Assembly (NCBI GenBank): GCA_900542165.1
Contig: UQMM01000008.1
Coordinates: 1 to 64,000 of the forward strand
Source: an uncultured Collinsella sp.
GTDB taxonomy: Bacteria > Actinomycetota > Coriobacteriia > Coriobacteriales > Coriobacteriaceae
DNA length: 64,000 bases
Reading direction: 5' to 3'
The notes under the pieces are model-generated. The model searched no databases. It was given only the letters and a program-made list of their open reading frames with translations, and was not told the DNA's origin. The position numbers and the translations under genes are program-made. Within the stretch, counting starts at the first letter, position 1, and each line of letters opens with the position of its first letter. Shown piece by piece: positions 36,728 to 44,005 of this stretch.

Positions 36728-37690
36728 CTAGTCCACAATGACAAGGAATGTCGTGTAGAGACCCAGATGGAGCCTGTCGCTGTTTTCGATTTCCACTGGG
36801 GGATAGATCTTGCCAGGCTCGCGTTGGTCGCGCGGCGGCTCAATCACAATATCGCCGTCACCCGCGCCCGATTCGAGCACTGTGCCGTTGGTCGACCCAA
36901 GGCCCTGGGCGTACCAGTGCTCACCCTCAAGCCAAATGCGAAGATGCTCGCGCGATGCGTCGGCGCCCACATCGGTGATGCTGGGCGAGGTTTTGGGCAA
37001 AGAACCAATCACGGTGCCGCGCGGATCGCGTGTGAGGGGATGGATTTGCATGCCGGCGCAGTTGTCGGCATGGGTTCTGAGCAGACCGAGGTTGGGGGCG
37101 ACGGTGCGCGGCTGCTCCAGGCTGCTCATAAAGCCACGTCCGACGGTAGTTTCGGTGGTGCCAAAGTGCTCGCCCGTCTTGCTGTCGCAAAAGCGCTCGA
37201 CGGTGGCCACGCCCTGAACGGGATCGGCGAGCGCCCCCGTTGCCACAAAGAGCATAAGGTAAAGCGTGCTTTTCTCGCGCACGGCATTGCCGTCAAAGTT
37301 GTCGATGCGATTGAGGGCATTTGCATATAGGCGGCTGTCCAGCTTGTAGCTGGCGAGAGCCGACATCATTTCGTTGGCGGCCGGACCGCGATAGTGCTCG
37401 GCGATTGCCCGATAGGCGGACTCGCCGCCGCCGAGCTTGCTGCAGATTGCCGAGGAAAGGTTGAGCGTGGTGACGGTAAAGTCGCTGTAGATGGAGGGCG
37501 CGCACTGGTCAGGCTTGCGATGGACGATGTAACGGGTGAGATACGAGCGGTTGGAAGAGCATTTCTCGAGCAGGGTACTGCCGAGATAAGAGTTTCCATT
37601 GATGAGCATTCGGGCGATCTCGAGATGTTTAAGACCGCCGAACGAGCGAATATCGTTATAGAGGACCGAGCAAGGCGTCTCTGCTGCCAC
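36728..37690 (-). CDS. FHA-domain protein
   Basis: A 320-residue protein. The C-terminal 90 residues form an FHA domain: IGSLPKTSPSITDV, ASREHLRIWLEGEHWYAQGLGSTNGTVL with the phosphothreonine-binding Arg/Ser and the SxNG motif (residues about 235-295). The preceding 220 residues are mostly helical and of unknown fold (LNRIDNFDG, STLYLMLFV). FHA domains bind phosphothreonine; the downstream kinase is the obvious source, so this pair likely signals together. GTG 37690 with AAAGGAGG 6 bases upstream is preferred; an earlier ATG at 37720 adds 10 residues. No membrane segment is clear. Confidence 0.85.
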   Translation of the reverse strand: MAAETPCSVLYNDIRSFGGLKHLEIARMLINGNSYLGSTLLEKCSSNRSYLTRYIVHRKPDQCAPSIYSDFTVTTLNLSSAICSKLGGGESAYRAIAEHYRGPAANEMMSALASYKLDSRLYANALNRIDNFDGNAVREKSTLYLMLFVATGALADPVQGVATVERFCDSKTGEHFGTTETTVGRGFMSSLEQPRTVAPNLGLLRTHADNCAGMQIHPLTRDPRGTVIGSLPKTSPSITDVGADASREHLRIWLEGEHWYAQGLGSTNGTVLESGAGDGDIVIEPPRDQREPGKIYPPVEIENSDRLHLGLYTTFLVIVD

Positions 37691-37869
37691 GGATACCTCC
37701 TTTGATTGCTTCCTAGCCAATATGGCGATAGGAATTAATGGCCCCCGGTGGGCGACGTATTAAATGGCTGCGCAATATATAGCGTAACCAAAGCAACATT
37801 ATAGGCCGCATGTTCGAAATTGCAGGAAGACCGAGAGATTTTAGTTGGACTGAACGGAAATCCCCCTCT

Positions 37870-37926
37870 GTCTTGTTCTGTAACATTTGGACCCGGTTTT
37901 GCCCTGCATCTGTTACAGATTGACAC
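37870..37926. repeat. 57-bp palindromic element, copy 7 of 7
   Basis: GTCTTGTTCTGTAAC and GTTACAGATTGACAC flank a 27-base centre. It lies in the long gap before the helicase gene; apart from the -10 at 37993 that gap (37721-38197) shows no gene. Confidence 0.8.
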
Positions 37927-37992
37927 AATCGGCCAGGCCCACCTCGTCCGCCTCGTCATCTGTGGTTTACGTGGGGGCATGCGAAGCACGGG

Positions 37993-37998
37993 TATACT
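37993..37998 (+). promoter_or_regulatory. -10 box of the helicase gene with long leader
   Basis: TATACT at 37993-37998 is a good -10 but has no clear -35. If used, the message has a leader of about 190 bases before ATG 38198. Long leaders on DEAD-box helicase genes are known as cold-responsive or autoregulatory regions, so this may be one. Confidence 0.4.
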
Positions 37999-38197
37999 AA
38001 CCGGCGGCGAATCTGCTCCATCGCTTAGAGCTGCTGCGTCTGGACGGCGCGTGATAGGGCTGCCAAAGCGATCGCCAGCGTGCTGAGCAACGTCCTCTCT
38101 GTGCGCACCTGTTTTTGTATGTATTAGCGCACTACCAAGCACGCCCGCGCGGCCGCATGCCGTGCCCATTGCGCGTGCAGATAAGGAACAACAACAT

Positions 38198-40447
38198 ATG
38201 CGTAATTCTGTATCCGACGTCACCGACGCCGAGATCCTGGACGAGGCCCGCGAGGCCATGACCCAGGCTGCCTTCGATGCCGCCGATGAGGCCAATGCTG
38301 CCCAGGCCGTCGAGTCCGCTACCGAGAGCCTGCCCGCCTTTGACGAGCTGGGACTTTCGGACGAGATGCTTCGTGCTATCGAGAACCTGGGCTACACGGC
38401 GCCGACGCCCGTGCAGGCCGGCTCGATCCCCGTGGTGCTCGAGGGTCGCGACCTGCTTGCCGCCGCTCAAACCGGCACCGGCAAGACGGCCGCCTTCTTG
38501 CTGCCGACCATGAACAATCTGGAGCACATCGCTCCGCCCAAGCCCGTGCGCGAGCGCGGCGGCCGCAACCGTCGCCGCGGTGCTAAAAAGCCCGAGGGCA
38601 ACGGCCGTGGCCCCGTGATGCTCGTCATCACCCCCACGCGCGAGCTTGCCCAGCAGATCGACGAGGTCGCGAGCAAAATCGCCGACGTCACGGGCCACGT
38701 TGCCGTGACCGTCGTGGGCGGCGTGAGCTACAAGCCGCAGACCGCGGCACTCAAGTACGGCTGCGATATCCTGGTCGCCACGCCGGGTCGTCTGGTCGAC
38801 CTGATCGAGCAGGGCGCCTGCCACCTGAACGAGGTCAAGGTGCTGGTGCTCGACGAGGCCGATCGCATGCTCGACATGGGCTTTTTGCCCGCCGTCCGCC
38901 GCATTGTGCGCGAGACGCCGGCCGAGCGCCAGACGCTGCTGTTCTCGGCGACGCTCGACGAGGAGGCCGTGGGCGAGATCACTGATCTGGTGAGCGACCC
39001 GGCCCGCGTGGAGATCGCGCCCGCCACGTCGACTGCCGACACCGTCGACCAGTTTGTGTTCCCGGTGTCCATCGAGGCCAAGAACAACCTGCTGCCCGAG
39101 TTCCTCAAGAAGGAGGGCCCGGAGCGCACCATCGTCTTTATGCGCACCAAGCACCGTGCCGACAGCTGCTGCCGTCGTCTGGAGCGCAAGGGCATCAAGG
39201 CCGCCGCAATTCACGGCAACCGCAGCCAGGCCCAGCGCGAGCGCGCGCTTTCTGCCTTCCGCGATGGCACCGTCGACGTGCTGGTGGCAACCGACGTGCT
39301 CGCCCGCGGCATCGACATTAGCGACGTGCGCTACGTCGTGAACTTTGACGTGCCGGCCGAGCCGACCGACTATATCCACCGCATTGGCCGTACGGGCCGC
39401 GCCGGCGAGCTGGGCTGGGCCATTACGTTTGTGACCGAGCAGGACGTCGACGAGTTCTACGAGATCGAGAAGCTCATGGACAAGACCGCCGACATCTACG
39501 AGGCCGGCGACCTGCACGTGGGTCCCAACCCGCCCGCGGTTGATCCCGAGCGCGACCCTGCGGCCTTTAAGGTGAAGAAGAAGACCAAGCGCGGCAAGTC
39601 CAAGAGCAAGAAGAAGCTTGAGCAGGCGCGTCGCGACGGCAAGCGCAACGGCGACGATTACGGCGATGTTGCCGGTCGTTCCAACCGCGGTCGCGACGAG
39701 CGCCGCGGCGACGGCGAGCGTCCGAGCCGTCCCAAGCGCGGCGGCAAGACCCGCGTGCGCGAGGGCGTTCAGGCTCGCGTGGACGAGGCTGTTGAGAGCG
39801 TGGCTCGCGAGGTAGCTGCCGAGGAGCGCGGCGGTGCTGGTGCCGCTGAGCAGCCTGCGCGCGGCAACCGTGCCGAGCGTCGTGCCAAGCAGTTCCAGGG
39901 CGAGGCACACCGCCGTCGTCGTGAGGACGAGGACCGTGGCGGCCGTCGTCGTGTCGAGCGCGAGGACGAGGGCCGCGGTTCGCGCGGTGGCAAGCGCGGT
40001 GCGGGCGACCGCCGTCGTTCCGGTCGTGATGACGAGCGCGGTGGCCGTGATGAGCGTCGCGGCGGCGAGGGTCGCGGTGAGCGAGGTGCCCGTGGCGGTG
40101 AGTCCCGTGGCGGCAAGCGCTTTGAAGAGCGCGGTAGCCGCGGCGGCGAGCGTCGCGAGGGTGCTCGCGGCAATGGCGGCCGCGGCGGCGCTGGTCGTTC
40201 TAACGAGTCGCGCGATCGTCGTGACCCGCGTGCCAGCCGTGATCGTCGCGATGACTGGCGCAACTACGACGATACCCGCGAAGAGCGTCGCGGCGGCTAT
40301 CGTGGTGGTCGTGGCGGCAACCAGGCCGGCTCCCGTGGCGGCCGTGCCGGCGGTCGCGATAACCGTGGCAGCTACGGCAACAGGCGTGGCGGCAAGCGCG
40401 GTGGCAGCTCCCGTCGCCCCGGCGACGGCGGCGGCAAGCGCAAGTAA
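38198..40447 (+). CDS. DEAD-box RNA helicase with long RGG-type tail
   Basis: A 749-residue ATP-dependent RNA helicase. Residues about 45-420 are the helicase core: Q motif (FDELGLSDEMLRAIENLGYTAPTPVQ), AAQTGTGKTAAF (motif I), PTRELAQQI (Ia), VLDEADRMLDMGF (II, DEAD), SATL (III), VFMRTKHRAD region (IV), and YIHRIGRTGRAG (VI). An insertion of Arg/Lys-rich sequence lies between motifs I and Ia (RERGGRNRRRGAKKPEG). Residues about 450-749 are a low-complexity tail of Arg, Gly, Asp and Glu with many RGG-like units, a likely RNA-binding and condensate-forming tail. ATG 38198 follows AAGGAA at a longer than usual spacing; a GTG at 38162 is the alternative. Confidence 0.93.
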   Translation: MRNSVSDVTDAEILDEAREAMTQAAFDAADEANAAQAVESATESLPAFDELGLSDEMLRAIENLGYTAPTPVQAGSIPVVLEGRDLLAAAQTGTGKTAAFLLPTMNNLEHIAPPKPVRERGGRNRRRGAKKPEGNGRGPVMLVITPTRELAQQIDEVASKIADVTGHVAVTVVGGVSYKPQTAALKYGCDILVATPGRLVDLIEQGACHLNEVKVLVLDEADRMLDMGFLPAVRRIVRETPAERQTLLFSATLDEEAVGEITDLVSDPARVEIAPATSTADTVDQFVFPVSIEAKNNLLPEFLKKEGPERTIVFMRTKHRADSCCRRLERKGIKAAAIHGNRSQAQRERALSAFRDGTVDVLVATDVLARGIDISDVRYVVNFDVPAEPTDYIHRIGRTGRAGELGWAITFVTEQDVDEFYEIEKLMDKTADIYEAGDLHVGPNPPAVDPERDPAAFKVKKKTKRGKSKSKKKLEQARRDGKRNGDDYGDVAGRSNRGRDERRGDGERPSRPKRGGKTRVREGVQARVDEAVESVAREVAAEERGGAGAAEQPARGNRAERRAKQFQGEAHRRRREDEDRGGRRRVEREDEGRGSRGGKRGAGDRRRSGRDDERGGRDERRGGEGRGERGARGGESRGGKRFEERGSRGGERREGARGNGGRGGAGRSNESRDRRDPRASRDRRDDWRNYDDTREERRGGYRGGRGGNQAGSRGGRAGGRDNRGSYGNRRGGKRGGSSRRPGDGGGKRK

Positions 40448-40477
40448 GATGCGCATCGCGCTAGCGTGAGACAAGCT

Positions 40478-40514
40478 AAGGGCCCGAGCAAATAACGCTC
40501 GGGCCCTTTTGTTT
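40478..40514 (+). terminator. Terminator after the helicase gene
   Basis: AAGGGCCCGAGC pairs perfectly with GCTCGGGCCCTT around AAATAAC, followed by TTGTTT. Confidence 0.9.
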
Positions 40515-40618
40515 GCCGTGTCCATCGCTAATTCAAACGTGATGTTCTCGGGAATGCATCTGGGGGATGCTGAGGACCTATTTTCCGCCATGCAGCAATG
40601 GGTCCTATGGGGTGCGCC

Positions 40619-40851
40619 GTGCATTTTTTGGAGTATTCTGCAGTTCGAGTTGTCTGCATATGATTCGACGTCGCCAACGGTGGCCTTCGGATATCCCTAG
40701 CGAGCGTTCCGAGTCAGATTTCGCCGTTTTCCGGAGCAGGGGCGCGTCATTCTCGCCATGTCGGGACTTAGAATGATACGGCGCCCTACAGTTTTGCCCA
40801 CCCGCGGCGGTGCTGGCGCGGTCACGTTGCAGAATACTCCGTTTTTTGCAC
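40619..40851. repeat. Pair of 24-base inverted repeats around about 185 bases
   Basis: Left repeat 40619-40642 and right repeat 40828-40851 share GGAGTATTCTGCA in inverted orientation with GTGCA at the outer ends; the six bases between differ (T's in one, A's in the other when compared on one strand). Between them no open frame with a ribosome binding site is seen. This could be a MITE-like remnant or two binding sites. The whole gap 40515-41070 shows no other gene. Confidence 0.5.
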
Positions 40852-40990
40852 GGGCCAGGATGGGGTACCTCAGGAGAACGCGGCGGTATCCAGTAAATAT
40901 ATGCAATCTGTACCGGGAATTATGCAAACCGAAAAGGCGGGCAGTATGGGTTGGTGTATCGGGCTGCCTAGCGCACCAAAACGGGGAGCT

Positions 40991-41013
40991 CCCCCCCCCA
41001 TGCGCCGTATACT
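40991..41013 (+). promoter_or_regulatory. Nine-C tract just upstream of a -10 box
   Basis: Nine consecutive C (40991-40999) sit 9 bases before TATACT (41008-41013). The tract would lie in the -35/-10 spacer of a promoter for the gene at 41071, although no good -35 is visible. Homopolymer tracts of this length can change length by slippage. Confidence 0.35.
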
Positions 41014-41070
41014 CTGTCTGAATGTGAAAACGGCTTGACGTGTTGCCTGGCGTAGGGAGAGGGTGCCTCG

Positions 41071-41832
41071 ATGAGCGTATTCGAAATTGTGTTTAGTCCG
41101 ACGGGCGGAACGCGGAAGGTGTCTGGCCTTGTGGCCGGGGCGCTGGACAAGAATACCGTTACCGTCGATTTGACCGATAGCGGGCTAGATTTCAGCGCTG
41201 TGTCGATGACTAAGGACGACGTGGCCGTAATCTCTGCGCCGGCGTATGCCGGTAGAATCCCGGCTGTGGTGGCTGACCGGTTGGGCATGGTGCGCGGCAA
41301 CGGGGCTCGGACTGTTTTGGTTTGTGTATACGGAAACCGCGCGTTTGAGGACACGCTTGTAGAGCTGGAGGACGTTGCGAAGCATGCGGGATTCCGGGTG
41401 ATCGCGGCAGTTGCGGCCATTGCAGAACATTCCATTGCGCGACAGTTTGCTGCCGGTCGTCCGGATGCGCAGGATGCGGCGCAGCTTGCTGAGTTTGCTC
41501 AGCAAATTCAGCAAAAGCTGTTGGCTGAGGATGCGTCCGAGCCCTCTATCCCCGGCAATCGTCCTTATAAACAAGCTGGAGGTCACCGCATGGCGCCCGA
41601 GGCAACAGAGGATTGCGTCTCCTGCGGTGCATGCGCCGCGGCGTGCCCCGTTTGTGCTATCGACAAGGGTGACTCCAAACGAGCAGCTGGCGAGGCGTGC
41701 ATCTCCTGCATGCGCTGCATCGCCGTATGTCCGCGAGGTGCTCGCAAGCTTGATTCCAACAAACTATCCGCTGTTTCCCAGATGCTGAGCAAGGTTTGCG
41801 TCGCGCGGAAGGGATGCGAGCTCTTCATCTAG
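41071..41832 (+). CDS. Flavodoxin/ferredoxin fusion protein (EFR1-like)
   Basis: A 253-residue protein. Residues about 1-155 are flavodoxin-like, with the FMN phosphate loop SPTGGTRKV at residues 9-17 and APAYAGRIP near 51. Residues about 170-245 carry two [4Fe-4S] sites: CVSCGACAAACPVCAI near 187 and CISCMRCIAVCPRGA near 211. Proteins of this build pass electrons between flavin and ferredoxin-type partners in anaerobes. GGGAGAGGG lies before ATG 41071. A hydrogenase cluster follows 340 bases downstream on the same strand, which fits a role in electron transfer but is not proof. A variable C-tract lies in its promoter region. Confidence 0.87.
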   Translation: MSVFEIVFSPTGGTRKVSGLVAGALDKNTVTVDLTDSGLDFSAVSMTKDDVAVISAPAYAGRIPAVVADRLGMVRGNGARTVLVCVYGNRAFEDTLVELEDVAKHAGFRVIAAVAAIAEHSIARQFAAGRPDAQDAAQLAEFAQQIQQKLLAEDASEPSIPGNRPYKQAGGHRMAPEATEDCVSCGACAAACPVCAIDKGDSKRAAGEACISCMRCIAVCPRGARKLDSNKLSAVSQMLSKVCVARKGCELFI

Positions 41833-41843
41833 CGCAAGTGAGA

Positions 41844-41876
41844 TTGGTGCAAACAAACCTGGCCCTTTTGCACCAA
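41844..41876. repeat. Short GGTGCAAA hairpin repeat
   Basis: TTGGTGCAAA pairs with TTTTGCACCAA around a loop with AAACCTGGCCC; it belongs to the same loose family as 1381, 13469 and 30877. It follows the flavodoxin gene directly. Confidence 0.6.
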
Positions 41877-41880
41877 AAAC

Positions 41881-41942
41881 GATCCGTTTTCCTCCGTTCC
41901 CAAGGGATCATGTGATCCGAAGGGGACGGAGGAAAACGGATC
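41881..41942. repeat. 62-bp palindrome GATCCG...CGGATC (full copy)
   Basis: Twenty-one-base arms at the two ends pair with one mismatch; between them GGATCA-TG-TGATCC is an inner palindrome. Half copies occur at 11134, 18709 and 48282. The rest of the gap to 42172 holds a promoter and no gene. Confidence 0.8.
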
Positions 41943-42004
41943 AAAAAGGAAAAATAGTAAGGCGCTCTTTTTCACATTGAATATTGCAATTTGGTAACGC
42001 GTTT

Positions 42005-42033
42005 TATCAAATATGGCATTTATCTGCGATAAT
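42005..42033 (+). promoter_or_regulatory. Promoter of the hydrogenase cluster
   Basis: TATCAA at 42005-42010 and GATAAT at 42028-42033 are spaced by 17 bases in an AT-rich stretch unlike its surroundings. A small hairpin (CCTAA/TTAGG) at 42091-42107 lies in the leader. Confidence 0.55.
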
Positions 42034-42172
42034 GTTCATTTTCACCGCTGATGGTGACATTTCATACCGCCTGCCGAACTGCGTGGAGACCTAACAACTT
42101 TTTAGGTCAGTGTTGTGCGTGTAGCAATTTCGCCCGGCCTCGCCTCCGGGCTGCCATGTGAGAGGGGATCTT

Positions 42173-44005
42173 ATGGCTCGACTGCACGTAATGGAACGCA
42201 GCCACGCTCAGGCCGTCATGGACGACCTGCACGATGCACTCGGACGTCGTCTGGCGGTGAGTTCACTCGCCCCGTGCCCCGTCGAGTTTACGGCGGCGCT
42301 CGTCAACCTGTGCTCCACCCAGAGCTGCGGCAAGTGCACGCCCTGCCGCGTGGGCCTGAGCGCGCTGAGCGACCTGCTCGCCGATGTGCTCGAGGGCCGC
42401 GCCGACGAGTCCACGCTCAACTTGATTGAGCGCACGGCCCGCACCATCTATCTTTCGAGCGATTGCGCCATCGGTTACGAGGCCGGCGCCATGGCGCTTA
42501 CGGCTATCCGCGGTTTCCGTGACGATTTTGAGCACCACATCCGCGAGCACTCCTGTGGCTTTGACCGCGAGGCCCGCGTCCCGTGCGTCTCGGGCTGTCC
42601 GGCGCATGTCGACATTCCCGGTTACATTTCGCTCGTCGAGGCCGGCCGCTATGCCGATGCCGTCAAGGTCATCCGCAAGAATAACCCGCTGCCGCTCGTT
42701 TGCGGCCTGGTGTGCGAGCATCCCTGCGAGATGCATTGCCGCCGTGGCATGGTCGACGACCCCATGAACATCCTCGCCCTCAAGCGTTTTGCCGTTGAGC
42801 ACAGTGACCTCAACGACCACAAGCCGCATGTAGTGGACAACACCGGTAAGCGCGTCTCCGTGATCGGCGGCGGCCCGGCTGGCCTTTCCTGTGCCTACTA
42901 CCTGGCCGTGATGGGCCACAAGGTGACCATTTTTGAGCAGCGCCACCACTTGGGCGGCATGCTGCGCTACGGCATCCCCAGCTATCGTCTGCCGCGCGAG
43001 CGCCTGCAGGCCGAGATCGACTGGATCTTGAGCGCCGGCATCGACGTTGAGCTCGATCACTCCGTGAACGGCGAGGAGCTCGCTCGCCTGCGCGACGAGT
43101 TCGATGCCGTCTACCTGGCCATCGGTGCCCATAGCGACAAGAAGCTCGGCCTTCCGGGTGAAGAGGCGCCCGGCGTGGAGTCGGCCGTCAAGATGCTGCG
43201 CGCCATCGGAGACGACGAGCTGCCCGACCTGAGCGGCCAGCGCGTGTGCGTCATCGGCGGCGGCAACGTGGCCATGGACGTGGCGCGCTCTGCCGTGCGC
43301 TGCGGTGCCGAAAAGGTGAGCATCGTCTACCGCCGTCGCATCTGCGATATGACGGCCCAGGACGCCGAGATTGCCGGCGCCCAGGCCGAGGGTTGCGAGG
43401 TTCTGGAGCTCACGGCGCCGCTCGCCATCGAGACGGGCGAAGATGGTCGCGTGAGCGGCCTGCGCGTGCAACCGCAGATTATCGGCGAGCCCCGCCGCGG
43501 TCGTCCGGCTCCGCGTGCCGCCGCTACGCCCGAGCGCGTCATCCCCTGCGAGCGCGTGTTTGTCGCCATTGGCCAGGACATCGATTCCAAGCCGTTTGAG
43601 GACATGGGCATCGCCTGCAAGTGGGGTTGCGTGGTCACCGACTCGGACGGTGCCGTGCCCAACTTCGATGGCCTCTTTAGCGGCGGCGACTGCCAGACCG
43701 GCCCCGCCACCGTCATCCGTGCCATCAACGCCGGCCGCGTGGCTTCGGCAAACATCGACCGCTATCTGGGCTTCGACCACAAGATCAAGCTCGACGTGGA
43801 GCTGCCGACCGTTCAGTTTAAGGGCAAGCACGAGTGCGGCCGCTGCGAGCTGGGCGAGCGCGAGGCCGGCGAGCGTATTCACGATTGGAATCTGGTCGAG
43901 CAGGGCCTTACCGAGGAGGAGGCGCGCCAGGAGGCAAGCCGCTGCCTGCGTTGCGACCACTTTGGCTTTGGCGCGTTCCGCGGAGGGAGGAACCTGGAAT
44001 GGTAG
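42173..44005 (+). CDS. Hydrogenase-linked flavoprotein: NuoF C-terminal-like plus GltD-like domains
   Basis: A 610-residue protein joining two modules. Residues about 1-125 resemble the end of NuoF/HydB (STQSCGKCTPCRVGL, a [4Fe-4S] ligand set), but the NADH/FMN fold that normally precedes it is absent. Residues about 130-590 are like the glutamate synthase small subunit: CVSGCPAHVDIPGYI and CGLVCEHPCEMHCRR cysteines, VIGGGPAGLSCAYYLAVMG (FAD) and VIGGGNVAMDVARSAVR (NAD(P)H). A final CxxC...C pair (CGRCELGE, CLRCDH) ends the chain. It likely takes electrons from NAD(P)H for the hydrogenase encoded by the next gene, which overlaps it by 7 bases. AGAGGGG lies 7 bases before ATG 42173. Confidence 0.9.
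   Translation: MARLHVMERSHAQAVMDDLHDALGRRLAVSSLAPCPVEFTAALVNLCSTQSCGKCTPCRVGLSALSDLLADVLEGRADESTLNLIERTARTIYLSSDCAIGYEAGAMALTAIRGFRDDFEHHIREHSCGFDREARVPCVSGCPAHVDIPGYISLVEAGRYADAVKVIRKNNPLPLVCGLVCEHPCEMHCRRGMVDDPMNILALKRFAVEHSDLNDHKPHVVDNTGKRVSVIGGGPAGLSCAYYLAVMGHKVTIFEQRHHLGGMLRYGIPSYRLPRERLQAEIDWILSAGIDVELDHSVNGEELARLRDEFDAVYLAIGAHSDKKLGLPGEEAPGVESAVKMLRAIGDDELPDLSGQRVCVIGGGNVAMDVARSAVRCGAEKVSIVYRRRICDMTAQDAEIAGAQAEGCEVLELTAPLAIETGEDGRVSGLRVQPQIIGEPRRGRPAPRAAATPERVIPCERVFVAIGQDIDSKPFEDMGIACKWGCVVTDSDGAVPNFDGLFSGGDCQTGPATVIRAINAGRVASANIDRYLGFDHKIKLDVELPTVQFKGKHECGRCELGEREAGERIHDWNLVEQGLTEEEARQEASRCLRCDHFGFGAFRGGRNLEW

Noticed and set aside
40509..41021. Small open frames in the gap before the flavodoxin gene
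   Set aside because: None has a ribosome binding site or recognisable pattern, and they overlap the inverted repeats and the C tract.
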